This document shows positions 10,777-23,137 of a DNA stretch of 64,000 nt, in pieces (the first letter of the stretch is position 1; each line of letters begins with the position of its first letter). This DNA comes from Adenophora triphylla var. japonica. Its lineage: Eukaryota; Streptophyta; Magnoliopsida; Asterales; Campanulaceae. The notes under the pieces were generated by a model. The model ran no database searches. It was not told the DNA's origin and was given only the letters and a program-made list of their open reading frames with translations. A program made the position numbers and the translations under genes. The stretch covers positions 434,001 to 498,000 of the forward strand of contig JAFEMH010000938.1 of NCBI GenBank assembly GCA_022495995.1. Reading direction: 5' to 3'.

Positions 10777-11427
10777 AACTCTCGATATATTACTGAGTGT
10801 TGATCCAGAAAGTGTAGTCATTATGGAATACCAAAATCACCAAAACAGGCCTCCTGTCTTGGATGGTACGAACTATTCTCTTTGGAAGTCTAAGATACGT
10901 AATTACATCAAAAGTATTGATGAAAGGGCTTGAATGTGTATTCTTGTTGCATGGCAACCTCCTATTGTGGAGAAAAAGCCATCTTCTGGTGTTGGTGAGT
11001 CCTTCTTTGAAAGAAAACCTGAAGAACAATGGACTCTTGAAGAAATTCTTTCTGCTAATTATAATTCGAAAGCTATGGGTGCTATTTCCAGCCATGTTTC
11101 TGGGAATATGTACAAGCTTATCACTAATGAAAGTGTTGCTAAAGATGCTTGGGATATTTTGCAAACACAATGTGAAGGAGCACCAAGTGTAAAGGCTACT
11201 AGGCTTAGAATTTTAATGGATAGGTTTGAAATCCTTAGAATGGAGGAGACTGAAGATATCGTTTCCTATGCTGCTAAGATCCATGAAATCTCCAATGAAT
11301 GCACTAGCCTAGGAGAGTCAATTTCGAATGCGAGATTAGTCAGCAAAATCTTAAGGACTTTGCCCGAAAGGTTTAACATTAAGGTGGCTGTTATTGAAGA
11401 AACCAACAACACCAACACAGTAGGTTT

Positions 11428-14147
11428 TGTGACGACCCCAACCCTAGGCACTCATTTTAAATATTTAATTATATGCTTTTAATATTCATGCTAGCTTTAT
11501 GTGTTCAATAATGTCTTTAAAATTCTAAATTAGGATAAATTGGGTGAGAAATAAATTTAGAATCTTTTATGAAATTATTGGACATTAAATAAATAAACTT
11601 GGATAATAATAAAAAAATGGGAAAATGATAAATAGTGTAGGGAGGTTAATTGAGTAGGATGAATTATTGGGATAAATGAGTTAAGTTTTAAATTAAAATG
11701 GGTAGGATGGAAAGCCTTGGTTTTAAGATGATTGAGGAGGGGGGGCCAATTCTCTTGCTCCTTCCTAGCCATGCCAAGTGGCAAACTCCCTCACCTCCTC
11801 TTACTACCCCTCCCTTCTCCCTCATTTCTCATTCATCTTCATCCTAGAGAAAGCTAGAGAAAACCCTTTAGACTCCATTGAAGCTCCCTTGCCCAAGCTT
11901 TGAAGTCAAGCATTTCTTCACCAAAAATCAAGACTAGAAGCACCATTAAAGTTGGATCACCTAGAGGAAGCCATCTAGCTAGAAAGATCAACATTTCCTT
12001 ATAAAATCCAAAGGTGAGTTATTATGACTTCTTTTCTTTGTATGCTCATAAATGATTTGATGTTGTGATTGTTATTATAATGGTTGTTTGATACCTTGGA
12101 AACCTTCTTGGAGTTTGGGAATTAGTTAATGTTATGGAATGTTATTGTTGTTCATAAGAAATGATTAAGAGTGTAAGAAAATGTGTTGAGTTGGATTAAG
12201 ATGATTAATTCATGCCTTGGAAACTTTAATGGGGGATGGATGTTTAGTAAATGAGATAGGTTGAAGTTAATGTTCAAAGAAGAAAATCTAGAAAGGTTAA
12301 ACATGAAATGGGTGGGAAATTAAGTGGTAAATAATCTAAGTATATGTTATCTTGGGTTTGGATGATTTAAGATGAGATAAGTAAGGTTAGAATCCTTCTT
12401 GGGTGTTCTTGAATAATCAATGGTAGAGGGAAGGAAGAACTAGGGTTAAAGGGGTTAAAAACCTAAGTTTGGGGTGGCAGGAGGCTTGGCGGTCGCCCAA
12501 GGGGCGCGGCCGCCCATGCTGGCGTAAACTCACATTTCCTTGAAAACCCTCTTGGGCGGTCGCCCAAGAGGTTTGGGCGGTCGCCCAAGACCCCAGAAAT
12601 CCTAACTTCAATTACGAACCAGAATTCGTTTAGCAATCTTGTGATGGTCATAACTTAATCATATTAGATCGGAATTGGATGGTTCTTGGGTCTAAATTGG
12701 GTGTTTTTCTGAGTACTTTCTGAATTTGATGGTTTCATAGCTAAAGAAGTTATCCTTATGTCCCACAAATCTGATTTGGTTACAGCAGGTAGTATTGTAC
12801 GTTAGAAGTTGAGTGGAAATTGAATAAATCATAGTTAATTCATACGGACTCGAAATTGGATGGTTCAAGAGTCCAAATTGAGTATTTTTAGGTGATCTCT
12901 CAAATGGAATTGGTTTTATAAACTAATTATGTAATGATCATTTCCAGATATTCTATTTTACCATGTGACTATATTGTTTATCCCCTTTGTGGATTATTTG
13001 GCAAGTGTTATGTGGCTCCCCAAGTGTGGGATAATTGACAAGTTGTATGTTTATCCCAAGTGTGGATAGGTTTATTATAGGGTTATATTGTTATCCCATT
13101 TGTGGATTTATTGATGATATTGTACCTTACTTGGAATGTTATACATTGTTGGAACTATGCATAGTGTGTTACATGATTATTGCACTATGGTATTGATTTA
13201 GCATGAGTATATTTTACCATGTGGTTATATTGCTTATCCCGTTTGTGGATTATATTTCAAGTATCTATTATGTGCTTGAACGTGTTGATATTTTATGTGA
13301 ATGGGGGGTATAATGGATTTCAATCAGTTATTGATTTGTTCTCTAAGTGATTGAAGATTCATCATACCTGTGACCTCTCCCCCTCTGCGGCCACAGACTG
13401 GGGTTCAGCTTCTATGGATATGTGCAGTCAGTTCATAGGAATGCTGATGTCTTATATTTTCCCTGGAAAACGGGTTTTATAAGAGGTGAATATGCCTAAG
13501 CAGTTCACGGAGATGAGTTATAAGCATAACTGTCTCAGTTACATGGTATGGGATCTGGTGAATATGCATTCACAGATGTAGTGGAGTATTGATACCCACA
13601 GTTATACGACTTATTGTTCAGACGGGAAAGGTAAACCAAGGTAACGGAATGTGTTTACCGCTTTCCTAGTGTGTTATGTGCTACCATGCTATGTGTTGCA
13701 CTTTGTTTGGCATCTTGCTGCATATCATAATAGCTCATTGAGATTTATTCTCACCCCTCTCCCTTTAATGTTTTTAGATCCTGAGACAGGCGGACCGGCC
13801 AAGTGAGGACGGAAAGGAGTTGGTACGTGGTATTTTGGGATTTGTCAGGGTACGTATAGGTTGGTATAAAGAATGTATTTTGGTATATTTCCCTTATGGA
13901 GTTTATGAGTATAAAACTTAGTTTGTACGTTATAACTAAAGTCTTTGTAATTAAAACAGGTTGTTACTTTTCAAAGTTAGTTATCTCCTCCTCCGATGTG
14001 GAGTAGAGTGGAGTTATTTTGAAATATTATGTTATTAATGTTTATGTTTGAAAGTCAAAGTAAAGTTTTAAAAGTTTAGTGTTTTCGGGTTAGTTTGAGG
14101 GCGCTCCAACTCGGAACACGTGTAGGTTCCGGGTCGGGGTCCTCACA
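11428..14147 (+). repeat. Gypsy A 5' LTR
   Basis: The 2.7-kb LTR contains the GC-rich palindrome cluster at 12482-12591 and several ATCCCATTTGTGGAT-type repeats (about 12980-13260). Short ORFs on its minus strand are by-products of the palindromes. Confidence 0.9.
12482..12591. repeat. GC-rich palindrome cluster in Gypsy A 5' LTR
   Basis: Four hairpin-capable words of the type CTTGGGCG-GT-CGCCCAAG or GCGGCCGCCC lie in 110 bp of otherwise AT-rich LTR. Equivalent clusters are at 18807-18914, 28793-28972, 48136-48241 and 53858-53963. Confidence 0.75.
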
Positions 14148-14149
14148 GT

Positions 14150-14161
14150 TGGTATCAGAGC
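14150..14161 (+). promoter_or_regulatory. Gypsy A primer-binding site
   Basis: TGGTATCAGAGC starts two bases after the 5' LTR and matches initiator tRNA-Met. Confidence 0.8.
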
Positions 14162-14245
14162 TCGGTTAGAGTTCTCGGGTAGAGTCTAGCTGAGTGAGAG
14201 TGTGTGATAAATTACGTCGAGTGTTTGTTGCAGGGAGTTTATTCA

Positions 14246-15279
14246 ATGGCTGAAAGTGAGGATGATCAGCATCGTGTTAAGGCAATGTTGGTAATGCTGG
14301 GTGATGGAAATCCGAATGTTGAGACGATGAACATGTTTCGAGGATTTTTGCAAAATATGACAACACAAGGGCAAGCACAGGCATCAAGGAGTGCGGACAT
14401 GGGCATGGTTTGGAAAAGTTCGTTAAGATGACACCTCCAAGTTTTAGTGGAGATCCGATCCGTGAAGGCCGAGAGATGGCTTGAAAGTATGAATAAGATT
14501 TTCGCAGCGATGGAGAGCACGGATGCAGAAAAAGTGAGATGCGCAGTCTTCAAGTTAGAGGGACCTGCAGAGCATTGGTGGCAAGTAGTGAAGGACGGAT
14601 GGGATCGAAACCTTACACCGCAGACCTGGGAGAACTTTACGCGTAAATTTCGAGATCATTTCATTCCAATAGTTACAAGAGATAAGAAGGAAGTTGAGTT
14701 TTTGAAATTAGAGCAAGGAGCAATGACCGTGGCGCAGGATTCAGCAAGGTTTACGGAGCTAGCTCGCTATTGTCCACATTTGGTACCGGAAGAAGAGAGA
14801 CGGATATATCGATTTGTGAAGGGATTAAGACTAGAGTTCAGAAAGCTTGATTATTGACGCATGACTTCCCAGATTTTCACGGATGAATAAAGCCTACCGA
14901 ATAGAGAATGATATTGACGAGCAGGGATAAATCTGAGGGTGGAAGTGGAAGTAAGCAGAAGTTTCAAGGCCAAGGTTCTGGATATAATAGAGGGCATCAG
15001 AAAGGATCAGCACCGGAGTTAGCAAGAGGAGAAAAAGTGGCGACTCAGACAAATCATCCGACTTCAGGTCAGGTAAGGATTATATGTGGATATTGCAAGA
15101 AGATGGGTCATTCTGAAGACAAGTGTTGGAGTAAGCAAGGGAAATGTTTGAATTGTGGAGAAATGGGACACTACAAGAAGAATTGTCCTATATTTCATCG
15201 AAGGTTAGCTTTGGGTACCGGACATAGGGGGCCTAAAGGAGGAATAAAAAGGAACAATGAAGGGAATCCAAAAAGGTAA
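14246..15279 (+). pseudogene. Gypsy A gag with two CCHC zinc knuckles
   Basis: It opens at ATG 14246 (MAESEDDQ). A frameshift near 14430 moves it to the frame that runs to 14857. That part has the Retrotrans_gag pattern (WW near residue 40, WENFTRKFRDHFIP, EFLKLEQG-MTV, FTELARYCPHL). A second break (stop at about 14855) precedes the frame that runs to 15279. That carries a Gly/Ser-rich linker and two knuckles, CGYCKKMGHSEDKC and CLNCGEMGHYKKNC, which bind genomic RNA. So the gag is recognisable but split into three frames. Some breaks may be sequence errors, since the differences cluster at CAG/CTG words. Confidence 0.8.
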
Positions 15280-17750
15280 CGTTTAAAGTCGAATACTTGT
15301 TTTGAGTTTTGGAGGGATAGATCCCTCAGCTACCTTTAGAGGTAATATACCTGTCTCAGAAGTAGGGGTCATACTTTATAGATCCCGGTTCATCTCATGC
15401 ACGTGTGACATTGCATTTTGTTTCATGTGGCATACATTGCTTAAGATGTGTTTTATGTGTTAGAGATTTCTACTCTTATGAGAGAATACCTCGAATATTA
15501 TTTGGTTTACCACTAGTGTGACGTGGTTATAGCGAGCATGTATTGCTAGTTGATTTGGTATGATTACCAATGTGTGATTTTGATATATACCTGGCCTAGA
15601 ATGGTAAGTAAGTGGTCAGCAATGATAGACCGTCGTATTTAAGCGAGTCTTTTTTTTTTTTTTTTTTTTTTTTTACTATGCTTAATTGGTCTATATGGTA
15701 TTAGATGCAAATAAGCCTTTATGTGGTATCCTTGTTAGATATGCCTTAAAGATTGAAAATTTTTGGTTAAGAAGTGTGAAGCTTAATTGAAATGTGGTAG
15801 ACTTAGGTAAGAAGTCTTCGAAAAATGTTATGTGCTAATTAGGAAAATAGTAAGTATGCTTTCAGCAAAGTATTATATGACTTTCGGTTGGGAAGTGGAA
15901 TCACGTATTGATGTAGTGTCAGGTTAAATACCTATATCAAAAGCACCCTATAGAATGGTCTCGATTTTTGTTGTGGTTATAAGGAGTAGAGTTCTATCCT
16001 TATCTTGATAGCTAGTGGAAATTATTAGTGGTGACATCCTTGTTTACTTGACGTTGAGAATATCATGAAAATTAATTGTGAATTGTGTTCTCTATTTTCC
16101 AATAGGAAAATTTATGTGTGAAGTTTAATAATTGTAAGTTGGCTTTGGAATATTGCCGTAATGAGTCCATAGTTTTAGGATTGAAAGGGGTGCTACCAAG
16201 GGAGTGTCATTAGATTCTTGAGAATTGTATTATTGTTGATAGAGTTAACCTGGAAGAGGTATCCTGGATGTAGAATGCAATAAGGGTGAATCGTATAGTA
16301 GAGAGGAAGAATAGGTCGACTGTAGATATGATCCTTATTGAGTAATGAATGCGAGAACTTGACGCTTTTAATTGTGTATCAATGGAAGGCTAATTTGTGA
16401 TATGATGCGAAATGGGAAAGTGATAACTTATGTTTAGAGGAAGTGAATCAGGCGGAGCAGAATCTTCTTATTTTCAACTTGTAAGTAACTGAGATTATAT
16501 TGCGTTTTACTAGCGGAATTTTTAACTAGTTGCAACTAAATTTGAGATGTGTTAACGATCATGAAAGTTTAAAGTATTTGTTGGTTCGAAAGGAATTTAA
16601 CAATAAGCAGAGTCGAGGGTGGAAATTATTAGAAAGACTTAAATGAGGTTATATCTTGTTACCGGAAAAGTTATTGTGATTGCGATTGCGATTAGCCGAA
16701 AGGCTTATGTGTCAACGAGTATATCCTTTGAGTTGCATGGTGAGATATTTTGCGAATATTCAAGTTATACTTATAGTGTGGAGACCTTAGAGGAAGTTCA
16801 ACCATGATTCAGAAGTTAAGAGGATTATCGGCTAGTTTCAAGACTGGGAGACCAAGGATTTTGTATCTAATTGGGATGAAAATTTAACCCTCAACTCGGA
16901 GTGTGTATCATTGCTGTAAGAGATTAGAAGACCGGTTTTAGAGGAAGACCGTAAACCTAGAATTGCGACTCATCAGAAAAGTTTGAAGAAGTATCAAGAC
17001 TTGAAGAAGAGTTAGAAGATTCGAATGGGAAGACAGTGCGAGGGAATTTTGTAACTGTACTACTTTCAACGTCGATAAGGTTGGGTGTGTTGGAGTGATA
17101 GTGAATGAATAGATCAAGTCGGTTTACTTTCAACTTATATTAACGAAGTATTCGAGGGGGAAATTAAAACATTGTGAATGCGGGAGATTGAATGATTTCG
17201 TGGAAAACCAATCAACATTTTACCATCGGGATCGAGGATTCATTGTGTTTTGGAAAGCGGGTGCAAGGTTTTGAGTTCCAAGTCAAGTTTCAGTGGTGCG
17301 TTTCTTCCTCAGACAGATGGACAGACAAAGAAGACTATCCAAATTCTTGAGAATAAATTGCGTGTTGTGTGATGGATTTCGTTTCAACTTGAGAAGTTAT
17401 TTAACCTTGATAAGATTGCGTATATTAGTGGTTTTCACTGTATTAAGTGGTATTGTATGAAGTATTGTATTTGAAAGTTGTCCTTAAAATTCCTCATGTG
17501 TGCGGAGTTCTTCAACTAATGATGATTTAACGGGTTTGGTTTATGTGAGGGAATGGTTGAGAGTTACTAAAATCGTAAGTCCGAAATTAAACTTTGAGAG
17601 TATTAGGGTTGTGGAAAATGGGTATAATAATAATACTTTTGAGAAAACTATTTGGAAGTGTAATTTGATTGTGGGGAAGGTTATCTTCTCTAATTTATCA
17701 TTAAGACAAGTCTTTTTAAAATTCGGGTCGAATTTTCTTTAAGGAGTGAG
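15280..17750 (+). pseudogene. Gypsy A decayed pol region
   Basis: No long ORF remains. Two fragments can still be read. One is a protease active-site-like word (IDPGSSHARV) at about 15378-15408. The other is the end of the integrase core (LPQTDGQTKKTIQILE) at about 17307-17354, with degenerate DRGF and FWK words upstream. RT and RNase H motifs were not found. A run of 26 T lies at about 15649-15674. The short frame at 17500-17742 has no recognised domain. The 3' end TTCTTTAAGGAGTGAG before the LTR is the likely polypurine region. Confidence 0.65.
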
Positions 17751-20468
17751 TGTGACGACCCCAACCCTAAACACTCATTTTAAATATTTAATTATATGCT
17801 TTTAATATTCATGCTAGCTTTATGTGTTCAATAATGTCTTTAAAATTCTAAATTAGGATAAATTGGGTGAGAAATAAATTTAGAATCTTTTATGAAATTA
17901 TTGGACATTAAATAAATAAACTTGGATAATAATAAAAAAATGGGAAAATGATAAATAGTGTAGGGAGGTTAATTGAGTAGGATGAATTATTGGGATAAAT
18001 GAGTTAAGTTTTAAATTAAAATGGGTAGGATGGAAAGCCTTGGTTTTAAGATGATTGAGGAGGGGGGCCAATTCTCTTGCTCCTTCCTAGCCATGCCAAG
18101 TGGCAAACTCCCTCACCTCCTCTTACTACCCCTCCCTTCTCCCTCATTTCTCATTCATCTTCATCCTAGAAAGCTAGAGAAAACCCTTTAGACTCCATTG
18201 AAGCTCCCTTGCCCAAGCTTTGAAGTCAAGCATTTCTTCACCAAAAATCAAGACTAGAAGCACCATTAAAGTTGGATCACCTAGAGGAAGCCATCTAGCT
18301 AGAAAGATCAACATTTCCTTATAAAATCCAAAGGTGAGTTATTATGACTTCTTTTCTTTGTATGCTCATAAATGATTTGATGTTGTGATTGTTATTATAA
18401 TGGTTGTTTGATACCTTGGAAACCTTCTTGGAGTTTGGGAATTAGTTAATGTTATGGAATGTTATTGTTGTTCATAAGAAATGATTAAGAGTGTAAGAAA
18501 ATGTGTTGAGTTGGATTAAGATGATTAATTCATGCCTTGGAAACTTTAATGGGGGATGGATGTTTAGTAAATGAGATAGGTTGAAGTTAATGTTCAAAGA
18601 AGAAAATCTAGAAAGGTTAAACATGAAATGGGTGGGAAATTAAGTGGTAAATAATCTAAGTATATGTTATCTTGGGTTTGGATGATTTAAGATGAGATAA
18701 GTAAGGTTAGAATCCTTCTTGGGTGTTCTTGAATAATCAATGGTAGAGGGAAGGAAGAACTAGGGTTAAAGGGGTTAAAAACCTAAGTTTGGGCTGGCAG
18801 GAGGCTTGGGCGGTCGCCCAAGGGGGCTGAGCGGCCGCCCATGCTGGCAGAAACTCACATTTCCTTGAAAACCCTCTTGGGCGGTCGCCCAAGAGGTTTG
18901 GGCGGTCGCCCAAGACCCCAGAAATCCTAACTTCAATTCTGAACCAGAATTCGTTTAGCAATCTTGTGATGGTCATAACTTAATCATATTAGATCGGAAT
19001 TGGATGGTTCTTGGGTCTAAATTGGGTGTTTTTCTGAGTACTTTCTGAATTTGATGGTTTCATAGCTAAAGAAGTTATCCTTATGTCCCACAAATCTGAT
19101 TTGGTTACAGCAGGTAGTATTGTACGTTAGAAGTTGAGTGGAAATTGAATAAATCATAGTTAATTCATACGGACTCGAAATTGGATGGTTCAAGAGTCCA
19201 AATTGAGTATTTTTAGGTGATCTCTCAAATGGAATTGGTTTTATAAACTAATTATGTAATGATCATTTCCAGATATTCTATTTTACCATGTGACTATATT
19301 GTTTATCCCCTTTGTGGATTATTTGGCAAGTGTTATGTGGCTCCCCAAGTGTGGGATAATTGACAAGTTGTATGTTTATCCCAAGTGTGGATAGGTTTAT
19401 TATAGGGTTATATTGTTATCCCATTTGTGGATTTATTGATGATATTGTACCTTACTTGGAATGTTATACATTGTTGGAACTATGCATAGTGTGTTACATG
19501 ATTATTGCACTATGGTATTGATTTAGCATGAGTATATTTTACCATGTGGTTATATTGCTTATCCCGTTTGTGGATTATATTTCAAGTATCTATTATGTGC
19601 TTGAACGTGTTGATATTTTATGTGAATGGGGGTATAATGGATTTCAATCGTTATTGATTTGTTCTCTAAGTGATTGAAGATTCATCATACTCGCGACCTC
19701 TCCCCTCTGCGGCCACTGTGCCCGGGGTTCGGCTTTCATGGATATGTGCGATCGGTTCATAGGAATGCCGATGTCTTATATTTTCCTGGAAAACGGGTTT
19801 TATAAGAGGTGAATATGCCTAAGCAGTTCACGGAGATGAGTTATAAGCATAACTGTCTCGATTACATGGTATGATCCGTGAATATGCATTCACAGATGTA
19901 GTGGAGTATTGATACCCACAGCTATACGACTTATTGTTCGGACGGGAAAGGTAAACCAAGGTAACGGAATGTGTTTACCGCTTTCCTAGTGTGTTATGTG
20001 CTACCATGCTACGTGTTGCACTTTGTTTGGCATCTTCTTTGCATATCATAATAGCTCATTGAGATTTATTCTCACCCCTCTCCCTTTAATGTTTTTAGAT
20101 CCCGAGACAGGCGGACCGGCCAAGTGAGGACGGAAAGGAGTTGGTACGTGGTATTTTGGGATTTGTCAGGGTACGTATAGGTTGGTATAAAGAATGTATT
20201 TTGGTATATTTCCCTTATGGAGTTTATGAGTATAAAACTTAGTTTGTACGTTATAACTAAAGTCTTTGTAATTAAAACAGGTTGTTACTTTTCAAAGTTA
20301 GTTATCTCCTCCTCCGATGTGGAGTAGAGTGGAGTTATTTTGAAATATTATGTTATTAATGTTTATGTTTGAAAGTCAAAGTAAAGTTTTAAAAGTTTAG
20401 TGTTTTCGGGTTAGTTTGAGGGCGCTCCAACTCAGAACACGTGTAGGTTCCGGGTCGGGGTCCTCACA
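17751..20468 (+). repeat. Gypsy A 3' LTR
   Basis: It is nearly identical to 11428-14147 except for a dense set of changes at 19690-20110. There, CAG/CTG words of the 5' copy appear as CGA, CGG or CG. Its palindrome cluster is at 18807-18914. Confidence 0.9.
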
Positions 20469-21005
20469 GGTTTAGATAAAATTGTTGGTATTCTAACTGT
20501 TTTTGAGCTCAATCTTGAGGCTCAACAAAAGAACAAGGCAATAGGTATTGCCCTTAAAAGTTCTGCAGCCATTCCAAAGGAAATAGCTGACCTTTCCTCT
20601 GAAATTAATGAATCTAATCTTGAGGAAGATGATGTGGATGTAATCACCAAGAAGTTCAATTCTATTTTGAAAAACAAAAGGAGAAACAAGTTTCCTAAAA
20701 GGAACTCTTAGGATTTAGAGAAACAAGAAGATAATCCTGATGAGGGGTTCAAAAATAAACGTTTCGATAACAAGAAATCCTCTGATTCTGTGCAATGTAG
20801 AGCATGTCGTGGCTTTGGTCACTTTGCTTATGAGTGTGCTAACACACTTAAGAAAAAGGGAATTAGTTACACTACTGCTTCGAGTGATAGTGAGGATGAT
20901 GAAGTATTTGCTAACATCTCTGCGTTTGAATCTTTCTATATCTGTTTTAATGCTTATACTGCAGGTACAAATGAAAAAGAATTTTCTGAAGCTGATCTGG
21001 AGACA

Positions 21006-21043
21006 GATGTGGATACACATGTGTACACATCCGAACTCACATC
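21006..21043 (+). promoter_or_regulatory. Phased TGTG/CACA dyad, site 3 (inside gag)
   Basis: Half-sites are GATGTG 21006, CATGTG 21018, centre TA, CACATC 21026 and CACATC 21038. It lies in the gag frame and encodes a TSELTSE-like repeat. Confidence 0.7.
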
Positions 21044-21649
21044 CGAGCAGACCTTTAACTGTTTCTCTGTAAAAGGAGATTCAGATGATGAAGATAGGGA
21101 TATTTCCTATGAGGAACTCTTTGCAACGTACAAGGAGCTACATGCTGATTGGATGAAACGTATGGACAAAATTGAGGTACTTGCTAAGGTAAATAAGTCT
21201 CTTTCTGATAAATTGATTGCCTGTGAAGATGAGAAAACCATACTTTCAAAGGAAAATGATGATCAAAAGAATATCATTGCCAAACTTGAAGTTCTTGTGA
21301 CCAAGAGAGAAGTTGAGCTTGAAAAATTCAAAAATGAGTGTGAAAAAGCTGAAAGTACTTTTACCAAGTTGAACAAAAGTAAAATGAAACTTGATGAAGC
21401 TATTTCTATTGGTCAACTCAATAAAACTGGTCTGGGCTCTGAAAAAGAAAATTTTGTAAAGGAGGGATGTGAGGCTTCTACTTCAAAAAGTGTGAAAAAA
21501 CCAATTTTTAGAGAAAAACCATTTTTGAGTGAGAAAAGGTCAAGGAGAAGGCACTACATCTGTCATTATTGTTTTGCTCCTGGGCACATTAGACCCTTCT
21601 GTTACAAATTAAAGGTTGATAAGAAATTTGGGTATGTTAGTCAGTCTCA

Positions 21650-21687
21650 GATGTGTGAAAAGATGTATACACATTCGGACACACATT
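21650..21687 (+). promoter_or_regulatory. Phased TGTG/CACA dyad, site 4 (inside gag-pol)
   Basis: Half-sites are GATGTG 21650, GATGTA 21662, centre TA, CACATT 21670 and CACATT 21682. The period is 12 bp. It is in frame with the ORF (THSDTHS). Confidence 0.65.
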
Positions 21688-22241
21688 CAGGTAATCTGAG
21701 ACCTCTGCACCACAAAAAGAAAGTTGAAAAACAGTGGATGGCTAAACCTAGTGCTACCTGCAATGTTGTATACTCTTCCCTCAAGAGTAATGTCTCTGGT
21801 TCTTGGTATTTTGATAGTGGGTGCTCTAGGCACATGACTGGGAATCAAGCTTTTCTAGTAGACTATGAGTTAATCAATGGGGGAAAGGTGAATTTTGGTG
21901 GTGGTGCTCAAGGCAAAATCATTGGGAAAGGTACCCTAGATGTGAAGGGATTCCCAAAACTTCACAATGTGTATCATGTGGAAGGTCTTAGGACTAATCT
22001 CATTAGTATAAGTCAGTTATGTGATGATGACTTATATGTGAAGTTTGATAAGAAGATTTGTGAGGTGTTTAATGAGTCTAACACATGTGTCCTCACTGGT
22101 CTAAGATCATCTGACAATTGTTACAAGTTTTGTGATAATTTGTCTTGTTTAAGTTCCTTTGATATTATATTTGATGATACACTTGATTTTAACCTCAAAA
22201 GCTTGCCAAGGATAACGTTTCAGGTTATCAACCTGAGCTGA

Positions 22242-23097
22242 AATCTGGCGATATAGGCGCTTTGGAGATACGGAAAGCACTGTAAAGGAAAAACGGGCGG
22301 ATGTGAGTCCGGATGTGCAAAAGGATGTATCTGCGGATGTGAACACAACCGTTCCCACATCTGAACACACATCCACTCAAAGAACCGAGTACGAAGTCGG
22401 TTCTTCGGATTCGAAGGAGAAGCTAATTACGAAAGAGACCATGTTGGGTCCGTTGATAGATCGAGATGACATTTTGTTCGTAATTGGAAAAATCACCCCA
22501 CGTCTCAAGTGATTGGTGAAGTGCATGATCAAAGGCAAACCAAAAGGAATGAGAAGGTAAATCACGCTATTTGGATGCTTTATGGAGTCATACATCCTTA
22601 TACTCCAAGGTATGTTATTACTGCTTTGTGTCTATGATTGTGGGATACATTAACTTAGATTGGGCAGAAATTTTTTATGATAAAAACATTTGTGTTCGAT
22701 GTTCCTACCTTGATAAAATCCTTGATTCCTGGTATAGAATGAGAAAAAGTTATGTCTCCTTGTTCATAGCTAAGGCTAAATATGTTGCCCTTGGAAGTTT
22801 TTGCACTCTGTTATTTTTGCCGAATCAAATGCTAAAAGACTATGGATTAAATAGCAAAATTTTGACTGCTTTTTGTGATAACAAAAGTGCCTTGGACATA
22901 TCAAAAATTCTGTCCAACATTCTAGAACAAAGCACATTGATATTAGACATCATTTCATCAGAGATCTTGTAGAACAAAAAACTGTGTGTCTAGAATTTGT
23001 TGGGACTGAAAATCAATTGGCTGATATATTTACAAAGGCATTAGATTTGGAGAGATTTTCCTCCTTGAGGAAGTCTCTTGGTTTGTGTGATATCTAA
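22242..23097 (+). pseudogene. Copia pol remnant: RT linker joined to RNase H
   Basis: After the protease, frame-shifted DNA carries part of the integrase-RT linker (words HPTSQVIGEVHDQRQTK and neighbours, about 22480-22560). It then jumps to the C-terminal RNase H region: [38 protein letters not shown] and finally [14 protein letters not shown], with a stop near 23095-23097. The catalytic RT block and the integrase DDE core are absent. At least one frameshift splits RNase H near 22972. This is a large internal deletion, not just point decay. Confidence 0.75.
22300..22373 (+). promoter_or_regulatory. Extended phased dyad, site 5 (7 half-sites)
   Basis: Left-facing half-sites are at 22300, 22312, 22324 and 22336 (GATGTG or GATGTA). 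After a 2-bp centre, right-facing ones are at 22344 (CACAAC), 22356 and 22368 (CACATC). Every step is exactly 12 bp. It is the longest array of the set and lies at the deleted integrase/RT junction. Confidence 0.75.
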
Positions 23098-23098
23098 G

Positions 23099-23137
23099 GT
23101 TGTGAGCACAAATGTGTCTCACATCCTCTAACACATC
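23099..23137 (+). promoter_or_regulatory. Phased TGTG/CACA dyad, site 6 (3' of pol)
   Basis: Half-sites are GTTGTG 23099, AATGTG 23111, centre TCT, CACATC 23120 and CACATC 23132. It starts two bases after the pol stop codon. Confidence 0.7.

Larger units (their letters stand above)
11428..20468 (+). mobile_element. Gypsy-type LTR retrotransposon A, gag-only, nested in the Copia element
   Basis: Very long LTRs (2720 and 2718 bp) start TGTGACGACCCCAACCCTA and end GGTCCTCACA. They are flanked by the 5-bp duplication GGTTT (11423-11427, 20469-20473). The tRNA-Met primer site is at 14150. The 3.6-kb interior encodes gag with two zinc knuckles, then a decayed pol with only scraps of protease and integrase. 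The element is therefore non-autonomous. It sits in the Copia gag frame, so it is younger than the Copia insertion. A second member of the superfamily (47142-55495) has the same architecture. Confidence 0.9.
10823..20711 (+). pseudogene. Copia gag, broken by a stop and a Gypsy insertion
   Basis: The frame starts at ATG 10823 (MEYQNH, then LDGTNYSLWK, typical of the Copia gag N-terminus). It meets an in-frame TGA at 10931-10933 where the family normally has Trp. It then continues from 10934 through a UBN2-type capsid region (DAWDILQ, VKATRLRIL, LRTLPERFN). It is cut at 11427 by the Gypsy element and resumes at 20469 in the same frame, because the 5-bp duplication is the only added host sequence. 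A second in-frame stop (TAG, 20709-20711) follows KRNS. Gag forms the virus-like particle shell. Here it can no longer be made in one piece. Confidence 0.85.
20712..22241 (+). pseudogene. Copia gag C-terminus, zinc knuckles and protease
   Basis: The open frame continues the gag frame. The first CCHC knuckle is CRACRGFGHFAYEC. Next comes an acidic stretch, then a long Lys/Glu/Leu-rich coiled coil (about residues 120-220 of this segment), then a second knuckle-like motif CHYCFAPGHIRPFC. The aspartic protease follows with the DSGCSRHMTG active-site word and the VYHVEGLRTNLISISQLCDD region. The frame ends at 22241, where the integrase zinc-binding domain would be expected. Two dyad sites (21006-21043, 21650-21687) lie inside this coding part, in frame with it. 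Confidence 0.85.

Noticed and set aside
12417..12651. Minus-strand frames with WATAQ-type repeats in several LTRs
   Set aside because: These translate the GGGCGGTCGCCC palindromes. The frames shift between LTR copies, so no protein is conserved.
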